Assembly: GCA_019925795.1 (NCBI GenBank) | Contig: CM034314.1 | Coordinates: 32,109,774-32,173,773, forward strand | Source of the DNA: Dendrobium chrysotoxum | Taxonomy: Eukaryota > Streptophyta > Magnoliopsida > Asparagales > Orchidaceae | Direction: 5' to 3' | Length of the DNA stretch: 64,000 nt | Part shown: piece by piece, positions 11,033 to 20,958 of the stretch | How the letters are laid out: each line of letters opens with the position of its first letter | How positions within the stretch are numbered: position 1 is the stretch's first letter | Program-made: the position numbers and the translations under genes | The notes under the pieces: model-generated | Databases searched by the model: none | Told to the model about the DNA's origin: nothing | What the model saw: the letters and a program-made list of their open reading frames with translations, nothing else

Positions 11033-12595
11033 ATGGCTAGTTTTGGAAACCAAAACACTTTAGAAGGTTACTTGATCGCTAGACCACCTTTGTTTGATAA
11101 TATCCAATTTAATTTTTGGAAAACTCGCATGTCTACATTTCTATAATCTCTTAATTATCACATGTGGATGTTAGTGCAAGAAGGTTATACTGAACCCACT
11201 AGAATTATAGAAGGAATTAGAGTTCAAACACCTTTTGCCGAATAGATTGTAGAAGAACATGAGCTAGCTCAAATAAATGCAAAGTGTTTGAATAGATTCT
11301 TTTGTGCTTTGAAATCAGAAGACTACATGCGTGTTTCTACTTATAAATCAGGAAAAGAAATTTGGGATAGGCTTTGCATTACTTATGAAGGTACAAATGA
11401 AGTGAAGCAAACTAGGTTGAAAATTCTTTTACACGACTATGAACTATTTCACATGAAATCGAATGAATCAATCTCTGACATGTATTCACGCTTTACTCAT
11501 ATTGCTACTTCATTGCATGCCTTAGGTAGGGAATTAACGAATACAGAAAAAGTAAATAAGATATTTCGTTGTTTACCTATTGCTTATGATGTAAAGATAA
11601 CTACTATAACTGAATCAAAAGATTTAAATGTATATTCTATTGATAATCTTTTTGGATCACTAATTGCTTATGAGCAATCTGTGATTTAAAGATAGATTGA
11701 TGCAGGAGACACGCGAAAGGAGAAGAATATAGCTTTGAAGGCGGATGATTCAGATAGTGATCAGTCACCACCTGAGGATGAAGAGGACATTGCCTTGATG
11801 ACAAGGAAGTTTAGGAGTTTCCTAAGGAGGAAGCAGAGAAAATGCCAACAATTGAACAAGGGTAAGTTCCATAAAAATACAAAGGCTTCTAACGGAATGC
11901 AGGAAGCCAGGTCATATAAAGACTGATTGCCCCAATCGTAAGGGAAATCCTAATAAGGAGAAGGCCGAGGAGAAACCAAAGGAAAGAAGGGGTAAAAAGA
12001 GACTTCAACGAGCATTTTGGGCAGACTCAGCTTCAGTTCTTCAGAAACTGCAACAGAAGAGTAAGTCACAAATTTGTGCTTGATGGCTGACAATCTTGAT
12101 CAATTAGATCAAGAAGAGGTATGTGACTTAAGTTATGAAGAATTGTTTGAAGTTTCTGAACGCATTCATACAACATATAGGAAACTAAAAAAATTACATG
12201 CTAAGTTAAATTTGGTTTATTTAGAGCTGCAGAAAGAATATGAGATCCTTAGGAAAGATCATGCATTAATTTATAGAAACCACATGACCTTGTTGGATGA
12301 CTTTGATGATTTAAACAAACAGCATAATCTTTTAAAATCATCTCACACTGAACTTAAAAATGATTTTAAAACTTATATGGATGAATCAAATACTAGAGAG
12401 TATAATTTGAAGATTGATAATTCGATTCTAGAAAGTGCTAATGCTTATTTTGAAGTTCAATTAAAAGCACTTAAAGAAAATAGAAATCCACCCAAACTTA
12501 AAGATTTTCATAAATCCTACTACAATATCACTGATTCAAAGTCTAAGAAGAAAATTTTTAGGATGAATAGATTGGTGAATCCTTTCCTGGAATAA
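11033..12595 (+). pseudogene. E3 gag, with stops and frameshifts
   Basis: The first ATG after the PBS (11033) begins MASFGNQNT. It leads into a copia Gag with FWKTRM, LKSEDYMRVS and ILLHDYELFHMK segments, as in E6 (33528) and E4. Stops interrupt it at about codon 40 (CAA to TAA, judged against E6) and further on. The KFRSFLRRKQRK basic region is followed by a zinc knuckle damaged by a 14-bp deletion near 11895 (compared with E4). A long heptad-rich stretch (12074-12560; LDDFDDLNKQHNLLK and similar) predicts a coiled coil. Near 12585 a one-base deletion relative to E4 shifts the frame before a second CxxC...H...C knuckle (CGSSGHISHNC), which falls just past this interval, at about 12604-12640. 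The particle protein is not functional here. Confidence 0.88.
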
Positions 12596-12597
12596 AT

Positions 12598-15500
12598 TAT
12601 TTTGCTTGTGGTAGTTCAGGACATATTTCCCACAATTGTACACTTAGATATAAAACACATTTAGTGTGAAGACCTAAGGTGCATAAAACGCAGCATATCA
12701 CACATGCATCTGGTTTAAAATTATCAAGAGGAGAACCCAAACTTGTTTGGATACCCAAGACTAACATTTGATCAGTTTGCAGGATCGCTCTCACACAAGA
12801 CCTCGTGAGAGTATTTGGTACCTGGACAGTAGCTGCTTTAAGCATATGGCTGGAGATGTGAAACAATTTATAACGTTGGAAGCCAAGAATGGAGACAAGG
12901 TTATGCTTGGAGATAATACTAACAAGCGAGTGGTAGGTACATGTATTATTGGAAACTCAAAGAACTTTATGATTAAAAATGTTCTGTTAGTTGATGGTTT
13001 AAAACACAATCTATTGAGCATAAGTCAATTGTGCGATGAAGGTTATCATATCAAATTTTTGCCTACTAGTTGTGTTATCAGTCAGAATGGACTTGTTGTA
13101 TTGAATGGTGATATAATAAATAATGTTTACATGCTAGATTTGAATGCTGTAAAACCTTCTACTGCTTTGTGTTTGAAAATTGTATCAGATAAATCTTAGT
13201 TATGGTATAGAAGGCTTTATCACTCTAGCATGAGAAATCTTAGGAAAATCATCCAAAAAGAGTTAGTCCGAGGTGTACCCAAACTTGACTTTACAAAAGA
13301 CCACTTATGTGATGCATGTCAATTAGGAAAATAAGTCAGATCCTCTTTTAATTCAGTCAATGAGGTTAGAACTAGCAAGCCCTTAGAAATCCTACACATA
13401 GATCTATTTGGACCTGTTAGTACCTTAAGTCTAGGAGGAAAGAGATATGTGCATATAATAGTGGATGATTTTTTAAGATTCATATGGATTAGATTTTTAT
13501 ATCATAAAAGTGAATCATTCGAGGAGTTTAGAGATTTTGCTACTTGGATTCAGATAAAACTAGGTCTAGAGATTATAACAATCCAAAGTGATCATGGGGG
13601 AGAATTTGAAAATGAGTTGTTTGATGATTTTTACAAATCTCATGGGATAATCCATAACTTCTCAGCTTCTATGATGCCTCAATAGAATGGAGTAGTTGAG
13701 AGAAAGAACAGGTCATTGGTTGAAACTGCTAGAGCCATGTTGGCAGAATATTCACTTCCAAGATACTTTTGGGTTGAAGTAGTTAGCACCGCATGTTATG
13801 TGTTGAATAGGGTGAACATTAGATCAAAATTAAACACGACACCCTATGAAATTTTTAAAGGTAGGATTCCCAACCTCTCACACCTACATGTTTTTGGATA
13901 TAAGGTATTCATACACAACAATGGAAAAACTATCTTAGAAAAATTTGATCCAAAATATGATGAAGGATTTTTTCTAGGATATTCAAGTATTGGAAAATCC
14001 TATAGAGTTTTCAATAGAAGGACTTTGGTAGTTGAGGAGACCACTCATGTTATTTTTGATGAATCTGATAATAGTGAGGGGTCTAGGTTGGAGGAAAATG
14101 AAATTGTTGAAACAATCCAAAAACTTGAAAATCAAAAAGTTGAAGAAAGGGTTAAAAAGGAAGAAGTGAACCCTTTGCCTAGAGATTTGAATTATCTCAA
14201 TAGTCATCCTAAAGAATTGATTTTAGGAGACCTAAGTGAAGGAGTTAGGACTAGGCATGGTTTGAGGAAAGAAGTAAATCATTCATCATTTATTTCAATG
14301 ATTGAACCCAACAATATTGATCAAGCACTTATGGATGAATTTTAGATTTTGTCCATGCAAGAAGAATTAAATCAATTTAAAAGAAATGATGTTTGGGAGT
14401 TAATTGAAAGGCCAAAAGATCAAAGTGTAGTTAGAACTAAGTGGGTGTTCTAAAATAAAATGAATGATTCAGGAGTTGTCATAAGGAATAAGGCTAGATT
14501 GGTAGCTAATGGGTATAATCAAATAAAAGGGATTAATTTTGAGGAGACATTTGCCCCTGTAGCAAGACTTGAAGCAATTAGAGTTTTGTTAGCTTTTGCC
14601 TGTTTTAAAGATTTTAAATTATACGAAATGCATGTTAAAAGTGCATTTCTAAATGGGGTGATAGAAGAGGATGTTTATAATGAGCAACCTCCAAGTTTTA
14701 TAAATTCTAAATTCTCTAATCATATTTTTAAATTGAAAAAGGCATTGTATGGACTAAAACAGGCACCTCGAGCATGATATGAGAGGTTAAGCACTTTCTT
14801 ATTAAAAGGATCATTTGTCAAAGGAAGTGTGGACACCACTCTATTTTTGAAAATAGTTGGAAATAAAATACTCATTGTACAAATATATGTTGATGACATC
14901 ATTTTTGGATCAACTGATAAAAGTCTTTGTGATAAATTTTTAAAAATAATGAGTAGTGAATTTGAGATGAGTTTAATAAGTGACTTGAGTTATTTTCTTG
15001 GTTTAAGCATAAAGCAAAATGAGGAAGGAACTTTTCTTTATCAATTTAAGTATGTTAAGATATCGTCAAAAAGTATGAAATGGATAATGCTAAACCAGTA
15101 ACTACACCCATGAGTTCCTCAGTATTATTAGATAAGGATCATAAGAGAAAATCTATTGATCAAAAGAAGTTTAGAGGAATAATTGGATCATTGCTTTACT
15201 TGACTGCTAGCAGACCTGACATCATGTTTAGTGTTTGCTTATGTGCTAAATTTAATGCTGATCCAAAGGAATCACATTTGATAGTAGTGAAAAGAATTTT
15301 AAGATATCTTCTGCGAACTCAAAATTTAGGGATTTGGTATCCTAAGAATAGTTCTTCTTTTAAAATCATCGGATACTCAGATTCTGATTTTGCAGGCTGT
15401 AGGGGAAATTTTTTAGTATCTTGGTCTAGTAAGAAACAAAATTCAGTAGCACTTTCTACAGCTGAAGCAGAATATATTACCTTAGGGAGTTGTGTAGCAT

Positions 15501-15796
15501 AGGTGCTTTGGTTGAAACAGCAAATAGTTAACTTAGGATTTTCTATTGGTACCATTCCAATTTTTTGTGATAACACTAGTGCTATTTGCATTTCTAAAGA
15601 TCCTATTCAATATTCTAGAACAAAGTATATTGATATAAGGCATCATTTCATACGAGATCATGTACTGAAAGGGGAAATTGAACTACATCATATCGCTACT
15701 AAAGATCAACTTGCAGATATTTTCACAAAACCTTTAGCTTTTGACACTTTTAGCATTTTAAGGACAAGGCTAGGTGTAATTGATCTTAATGCTTGA
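12598..15796 (+). pseudogene. E3 pol (PR-IN-RT-RNase H), about nine disruptions
   Basis: The protease motif is WYLDSSC at about 12820, with the catalytic DSG changed to DSS. The integrase HHCC region has Y for the first His, while SDHGGEF and VERKNR of the DDE core are intact. RT keeps FAPVARLEAIRVLLAF and YVDDIIFGS (about 14885-14915). RNase H keeps DSDFAGC, LSTAEAEYI and LADIFTKPL, but 13 codons are missing near 15403. Stops stand where the sibling copies have Q or W (for example LGK*, PQ*NG, DEF*, RA*YE, CVA*VLW), and one frameshift lies near 15090. Pol ends at a TGA at 15794. Most nonsense changes are C-to-T or G-to-A. No product is expected without extensive readthrough. Confidence 0.93.
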
Positions 15797-15989
15797 TAAA
15801 AATTTCTACAAATTTTGTTTTGTAAATGTTCATTAGTTTATTTCTAGTCTATAATATTTTTGTGTGTTATTTTGTATGTCTTCTTTAAATTTTTTTAAAA
15901 AAATATGTATATATATATGCACCTTATCTTATGTTTGTCTTTAATTGAGTGCTGAAAACCTGTAGAAGTAAAGTGACGAAACATAACTT

Positions 15990-16375
15990 TTCTATGTCTA
16001 TTCGTACCGTCGTACTATACGATTGTAGGAGTCTTCGTCTCCACGAATGGGGAGGTTTCACGATTAGTGTCAGTTATTAGTGTTAATCATCCCGGACGAA
16101 TACATTTTCATCTGAACGATCCACATGTCAATTTGAATTAGGATGAACTTAACCATCATTGAACGATCATTTAATATCCTGATCATCCCGGATGAACATG
16201 TCATTATCTGTACAATCAGGTAGTCAAAAAGCCTGTACGAAAGGATGCCTCGGGACGAGCAGTTTACGAAAAACTATTTTATTTTGACTGCTTTTGTTCA
16301 TCCCGGATGAAATTTGATTCGTCCCGGATGAAAAAAATTTCATCTTGTATGAAATGGTTTCATACAGTACGATTG
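15990..16375 (+). repeat. E3 palindrome array upstream of the extra ORF
   Basis: Imperfect palindromes of the types ATCATCCCGGATGAA, TTCGTCCCGGATGAA and ATACAGTACGAT recur through this interval. They mix the GTAC-centred LTR class with a CCGG-centred class. The array ends 11 bases before the TATA-like box. Confidence 0.75.
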
Positions 16376-16386
16376 AATTGATTTTT

Positions 16387-16396
16387 TATAAAAAGG
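16387..16396 (+). promoter_or_regulatory. Possible TATA box for the E3 extra ORF
   Basis: TATAAAAAGG stands 67 bases before the ATG at 16454 and just after the palindrome array. E4 has TATAAAAGGG in the same place. I infer an internal promoter. An alternative is splicing from the genomic RNA. Confidence 0.5.
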
Positions 16397-16453
16397 AGGG
16401 TCGTTTTCTCTCATTTCACCTTCACTTCAAACCCTTTAGAGCATAGTATAGAG

Positions 16454-17620
16454 ATGTCAGGAAGTGGAAAAAGAGTGTGTCAATCTAGAGGGACTTCTTC
16501 TAGGAGGGACTGGGATGATAATATTTTGAGTGGATAAAATGAAGAGGCATACTATAGGTATGCCGCATCAAAAATCACTCCTTCCTGCATTCTACAACAG
16601 GAAAATCTCCACTTTGCAGTAATGCCTTTATTCGATGCTACTCAATTTTCTTTCCTTCTCCCTCTGATCTACTCATATAATAAAGACCTTTTTCACAGAT
16701 TTCTAGTCAACATGAATTTTAGTCAGGATTACACTAGGGTCTCATCTTATATCTTGAAACAAAGAGTAGAAATTACCAAGCTGGATTTAAACATGAATTT
16801 TAGTCAGGATTACACTAGGGTCTCATCTTATATCTTGAAACAAAGAGTAGAAATTACCAAGCTGGATTTAGGAGCATATTTTTATTTAAGAACTGTGGGC
16901 ATACGGGAAAATACTTTAACTACTCAATCTGACTATGACTGGTCTGAAGTCAATCAAGTCATTAGAGGTGTAAGATAACCAACTCATGTTCCTCGATTAG
17001 ACACCTTAAGCCAAAATGCCCGAATAATTCTACATGTTCTTAGAAGCCCCATCATTCCTAAGGCCGAAGATAGAGTAAACATGACCCCTCTTCTCTCTTG
17101 TGTCACTTACCTGATCATGTCTGGACAACCTATTGATGAAACCCAACTGCTTTTAGACTACATCTTTTACCTTTCTGATATTGGCCATCCCAGTGTAAAT
17201 AGGAATAAGAATATTGCTCTTGGTCATGTAATCTATTTTATTCTTGAGAAGAAGTACAACATAATCCATCCTGACGGACCCTTAGAACTCCCAATCTATT
17301 TCACTAATGCCTCTTTTAGAGTACTTTTTGGGAGAGATGAAAATGTAATTAGTTCTAATGATGAACCTGCTCCTACACCTGCACCAGGACCCAACCAAGA
17401 CTTCTACCAGGATATGATCCAACGATTTAATAGGATGGATCAAAGATTTGATCATATGGAGGCGCACCTGAAGCAGCAGGATGATCAGTACAAAGAAGGT
17501 AGGGGGTGGATAAGGGATAAATCTGAGTTTGTTAATATGAATATTGCAACACTTAATAGCTATTTTACTCTATTCAGCGCTCCACCACCTCCTCTAGATC
17601 AGGGTCCATCAGATTACTAG
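16454..17620 (+). pseudogene. E3 extra ORF (388 codons, two stops), PF20167-like by pattern
   Basis: The frame runs from the ATG at 16454 to a TAG at 17618-17620 without a frameshift, broken only by two TAA codons (after LSG and after IRGVR). E4 has CAA at both places. The N-terminus is basic (MSGSGKRV). The middle (about residues 45-270) has FLLPLIYSYNKDLFHRF, VSSYILKQRVEIT, ARIILHVLRS and LGHVIYFILEKKYNII, resembling the 'putative plant transposon protein' domain. A Pro-rich linker, a charged stretch rich in M/D/Q (IQRFNRMDQRFDHMEAHL, probably helical or coiled coil) and the tail APPPPLDQGPSDY follow. An exact 27-codon tandem duplication lies inside. There is no signal peptide and no obvious membrane anchor, so 'envelope-like' is doubtful. 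The function is unknown. Confidence 0.82.
16709..16870 (+). repeat. Exact 81-bp tandem duplication in the E3 extra ORF
   Basis: Bases 16709-16789 are repeated without change at 16790-16870, adding 27 codons in frame (NMNFSQDYTRVSS... through ITKLDL). E4 has a single copy at the equivalent place. The lack of any difference between the two copies suggests the duplication is younger than most point mutations in E3. Confidence 0.95.
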
Positions 17621-18179
17621 CAGGATGTGTGTTGGCTTGGCTTGGCTTTAGATATGATTATTTTTTTATTGTTCTTCTGAGTTGTTGGCTTGTTAGTTGT
17701 TTGCACTTGTGGTTGTTTGAATTTTCTTTGATTATCGTATGGGGAGTAGTAAGTGAAATCTTATGTGATTGTAGATTTAATATAAAAGCTTGCTATGATT
17801 AGATGTTTTAATTGATATCATAAATGAAAAAGTTTAATGTTTATGTGCATATTATTTTGTGATAATGAGTATGACTGGAATTTACTAATTCTAAAATACT
17901 CAATTATAGTTGATTAAATTTCTAAAATATTAATTGAGTTTATATTACAATAGAAAATTCTATGCATAACTTTAAATTCTCAAAATATTTAGATTTCATT
18001 ATGATTTGGTGTAGATTAGAAGATCTTACTTTATCTTATTTTAGACATGTATTACTTAGCTAAGATTGTTGTATATTTGATGTCTTAATATTACTCTCAT
18101 ATCTTATATCAAAGTATTGATTGTTGTAGTTATGACCCAGAGATAGTGTTGTTGGAAAGAATCTTTTTAAATGAAAGTT
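17621..18179 (+). other. E3 3' non-coding region, first part
   Basis: This A+T-rich sequence has no gene. It has a clear homologue in E4 (about 57240-57780, opposite strand). I see no motif in it beyond T-rich runs. Confidence 0.6.
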
Positions 18180-18370
18180 AAACAAGTAAAGCTTGAAAAG
18201 ATGCACAAAATGTGCCCTACTTGAAAAGATGCGCAATGTCGCCAAATCTAGAAAAAGGCATAAAGTGTGCCATACAATAAAAGATGCACAATGTCGCCAA
18301 ACTTAGAAAGAGGCACAAAATTAGCCCACATTTTGAAAAGATGCGCAATGTTGCCAATTGTTCTTTCCTT
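18180..18370 (+). repeat. E3 repeat array with GATGCGCAATGTCGCC units
   Basis: About six imperfect units alternate between AAAAGATGCGCAATGTCGCC and AGAGGCACAAAATGTGCC types, at 30-40 base spacing. The same array occurs in E4 (57060-57240), E5 (23340-23540) and E6 (20640-20840). In E3 and E4 it follows the extra ORF; in E6 it precedes it. Its function is unknown. Confidence 0.8.
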
Positions 18371-18638
18371 TAGCATTTTCTTCAAGTTCATTAATCAATG
18401 ATTGTCACTTTTGACTTAGAAATTTGGTAATGTTATTGCATCTTTTGTGCAAAAGTTGAGGCTACTAATCTATCTAATACATTACTACTTTAGATCAACT
18501 TTTCTTCTGCTTATTATAATATGCAATCTTGACCTTTTTGAGTATTTACTTTTTGCATTTGATTTGAATATTGTAGTTAAACTTTATTAAACATTATTCC
18601 ACTTCTCAACTAATTTGAGTGTCTCTTTTTGTTGTTGT

Positions 18639-18930
18639 CAAAAAGGGGAGAGTTTTATTGTTTGACTTTGTGTGATTGATTTTGTTTGACTTGTTACATA
18701 CATTTATTTTTTTTTTAGTTGCTTGTGTATGTGTTTGTCTTGTATGTGCTTGTGTGTAGTGCTTGTGTTGCATGTCTTATTTTTTTTAGGTTTATTACCC
18801 TTCCCTTCACTTATTCAGTATGTTAGATCATCTAATCTTCTTTTATCCCTTGTTTAGGATAGGTCATTTCTTTAGGGGGAGCTTAGGATTTAGGGGGAGT
18901 GTAGGAGATCATTTACTTAGGGGGAGTGCA
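18639..18930 (+). repeat. E3 additional polypurine tracts
   Basis: CAAAAAGGGGAGAG at 18639 is followed by three TTAGGGGGAG-type runs at about 18872, 18890 and 18918, all upstream of the PPT next to the LTR. Several PPT-like repeats before the 3' LTR are a known Sirevirus trait. They could act as extra plus-strand primers. Confidence 0.75.
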
Positions 18931-18992
18931 CATTTAGTGAAAGTTTAGGTGACATGTGAACTTAAATCAAACAAATAAATGTTTTGCCATCA

Positions 18993-19007
18993 TAAAAAAG
19001 GAGAGAT
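18993..19007 (+). other. E3 polypurine tract next to the 3' LTR
   Basis: The run AAAAAAGGAGAGAT abuts the TG of the 3' LTR and is preceded by TTTGCCATCAT, as in the other copies. It is the plus-strand primer site. Confidence 0.9.
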
Positions 19008-20632
19008 TGTTATGATTTGTGTAAATCTGTTCGTTCAAGAAAATTCTGATACAAATTATTTTTTGATGATTACAAAAAACTTTTTATTTGTTTTATTCTT
19101 CTCCTAATATATATTGGAGTTTCTTTTTGTGTACACTAACATGTTCTTTCAGGATATTCGCACTCCAGAATTCTAAAGACTTCAAGTTCATGTGTTAATA
19201 TTTATTGTAAGAGAAGTCTGTATTTTTTATTTTCTTGAGTCTAAGAGAGAGTGATTGTAAGTTGGATAACTGTGCACAAATACACACAATGGTGGAGTGA
19301 AAAACTTAATTTTTTTTTAAAACTGATCGTAAAGTATGATATACAATTGTATGGGACAATCTGTATATATGTCCTCCACAACAAACCTATCTGGCTTGAA
19401 ATTTTTTTTTTAAGTTATGTTCGTTCAGTATGACATATGGTTCGTACATAAGATTTATGGTACGAACGGCTCTATTTTTGTATCGTAGTGGTTCATACGG
19501 GATGAATCATTCATTTTTTGAACTATTCATACAGTACAAAATATCATTCGTACAGAAGGTTTTGTGGTACAAACGGCTCTATTTTTGGTTCATACTGGTT
19601 CGTACGGGATGAATCATTCATTTTTTTGAACTATCCGTAAAGTGCAAAATATAGTTCGTACAGAAGGTTTTGTGGTATGAATGGCTCTATTTTTGGTTCA
19701 TACCGGTTCGTACGGGACGAATCATTTATTTTTAAACTATTCATATAATATCAAATATAATTCGTACAGAAAATTTTATGGTACGAACGGCTCTATTTTA
19801 GATTTGTATGGGATCTTACGAGACGAATTATTCAATGATTTAAACTATTCGTACAGTACGAATATCGATCGTACGGGATGATCGGGACGCGTGAAACTCA
19901 AAAAATTCAGTTTTTGGATGGTTTTTCTTGTCCTTAGTATTTAAGGACCTTTAAACAGACTTGTAAAAAGATGCTTCTACGAATTTCTTCTTGAGAGAGG
20001 AAGGGAGAGTGGTAAGACAGAGTATTTGGGTGTGAGTTGAGTGAGATCCTTGGAGTAAAAAATTGTGAGGGGATTCACAAAGTTATCCAAGAGTGAGGAT
20101 TTCATTATTTTATACTTCAAGTCACTTCTCTATCTCCTTGAAGACTCTTAAGGGAAGATCTTTGAAGAAGGTCTGGTTCTCTGCCGTCACCAGGAGGGTG
20201 AGAAAGGATGACTGGTTCTCTGTCGTCACCTGGAGGGTGAAAAAGGATGATTGGTTCTCTGCCGTCACTTGGAGAGTGAAAAAGGATGATGGTTCTCTGC
20301 CACACCAAGTTGGTGGAAGAGAGTTTGTAAAGGCTTCTACGCCTTGCTGTGGGGGCAAAAGGAGAGTTACTTGAGTTTAGTACAATACCTAAGAAGGAGT
20401 CTCTAGGGAGTGGATGTAGGTCGTGTTTGACCGAACCACTATAAATTCTGATGTTTTTTGTTCATACTGTACGTAGGCAAATCGTACTGTATGATTGACA
20501 TAAGTTTTTTTTATATATAAGTTTTCCAAAATTCCAAGAGAAATTATTTAAAAGGACCAATTCACCACCCCCCCCCCCCTTGGTTAGCCTAGGGACGTAA
20601 ACAATAAGTCTAATAACCTATTCGGACTTTCA
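19008..20632 (+). repeat. E3 3' LTR
   Basis: This LTR begins TGTTATG and ends GGACTTTCA, and is 1,625 bp against 1,711 bp for the 5' LTR. It holds the palindrome array (19325-19885), TATTTAAGG (19938), three minisatellite units (20170-20300) and a run of 12 C (20568-20579) where the 5' LTR has six. Fewer palindrome blocks and the homopolymer change account for part of the length difference. Confidence 0.94.
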
Positions 20633-20637
20633 GGAAG
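20633..20637. repeat. Target-site duplication of E3, right copy
   Basis: GGAAG repeats 9259-9263, and E6 sequence resumes here. Confidence 0.92.
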
Positions 20638-20953
20638 CTTATTTCTTTGTAGGGTCATTTTGTGCCTCTTTCTTAATTATTTGGCGCACTTTACGCTTCT
20701 TTTGATTTTGATACACTTTCTATTTCTTTTCAATTTTATTGGGGAATATTGCATATCTTTTCAGTTGGACTCATTTTGTGCCTCTTCTATTTTAAATTGA
20801 TTGGCACACTTTGTGCATTTTTTGCAAGCTTCCTTTCTTTTAAAATCTCTAAAAGACTGTCAATTATGAGATTATCTTCTAGATATAAGAGAATAAAAAA
20901 CTCACTCTTTTAGTTAAGGAAAAGTAAACCACAAAATAGAACCATTCTCATAT
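20638..20953 (-). repeat. E6 interior between E3 and E5, with repeat array
   Basis: This short E6 piece carries the GATGCGC / GAGGCACAAAATG repeat array (20640-20840) on the element strand and no gene. Its right end continues, after removal of E5, at 28172. The uninterrupted E5 counterpart at 23340-23640 confirms this. Confidence 0.8.
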
Positions 20954-20958
20954 GATAA
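20954..20958. repeat. Target-site duplication of E5, left copy
   Basis: GATAA directly flanks the E5 3' LTR. The identical GATAA follows the 5' LTR at 28167-28171. Confidence 0.9.

Larger units (their letters stand above)
15797..16453 (+). other. E3 pol to extra-ORF spacer
   Basis: This non-coding spacer holds a palindrome cluster followed by a TATA-like box and a pyrimidine-rich leader (TCTCTCATTTC and similar) ahead of the ATG at 16454. E4 has the same order. The layout copies that of the LTR promoter. Confidence 0.75.
9264..20632 (+). mobile_element. E3: complete-length Sirevirus-like Ty1/copia element (11.37 kb), coding-defective
   Basis: E3 has two LTRs (1,711 and 1,625 bp) with TG...CA ends, a PBS, gag, pol, an extra ORF, several polypurine tracts and a perfect 5-bp target duplication. 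It lies in E6 in the opposite orientation. The LTRs differ at roughly one base in fifteen over their first 190 bases by eye, so the insertion is not recent. Its genes carry scattered stops, a 14-bp deletion at the zinc knuckle and a 39-bp deletion in RNase H. E4 (54446 onward) belongs to the same family. Confidence 0.95.
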
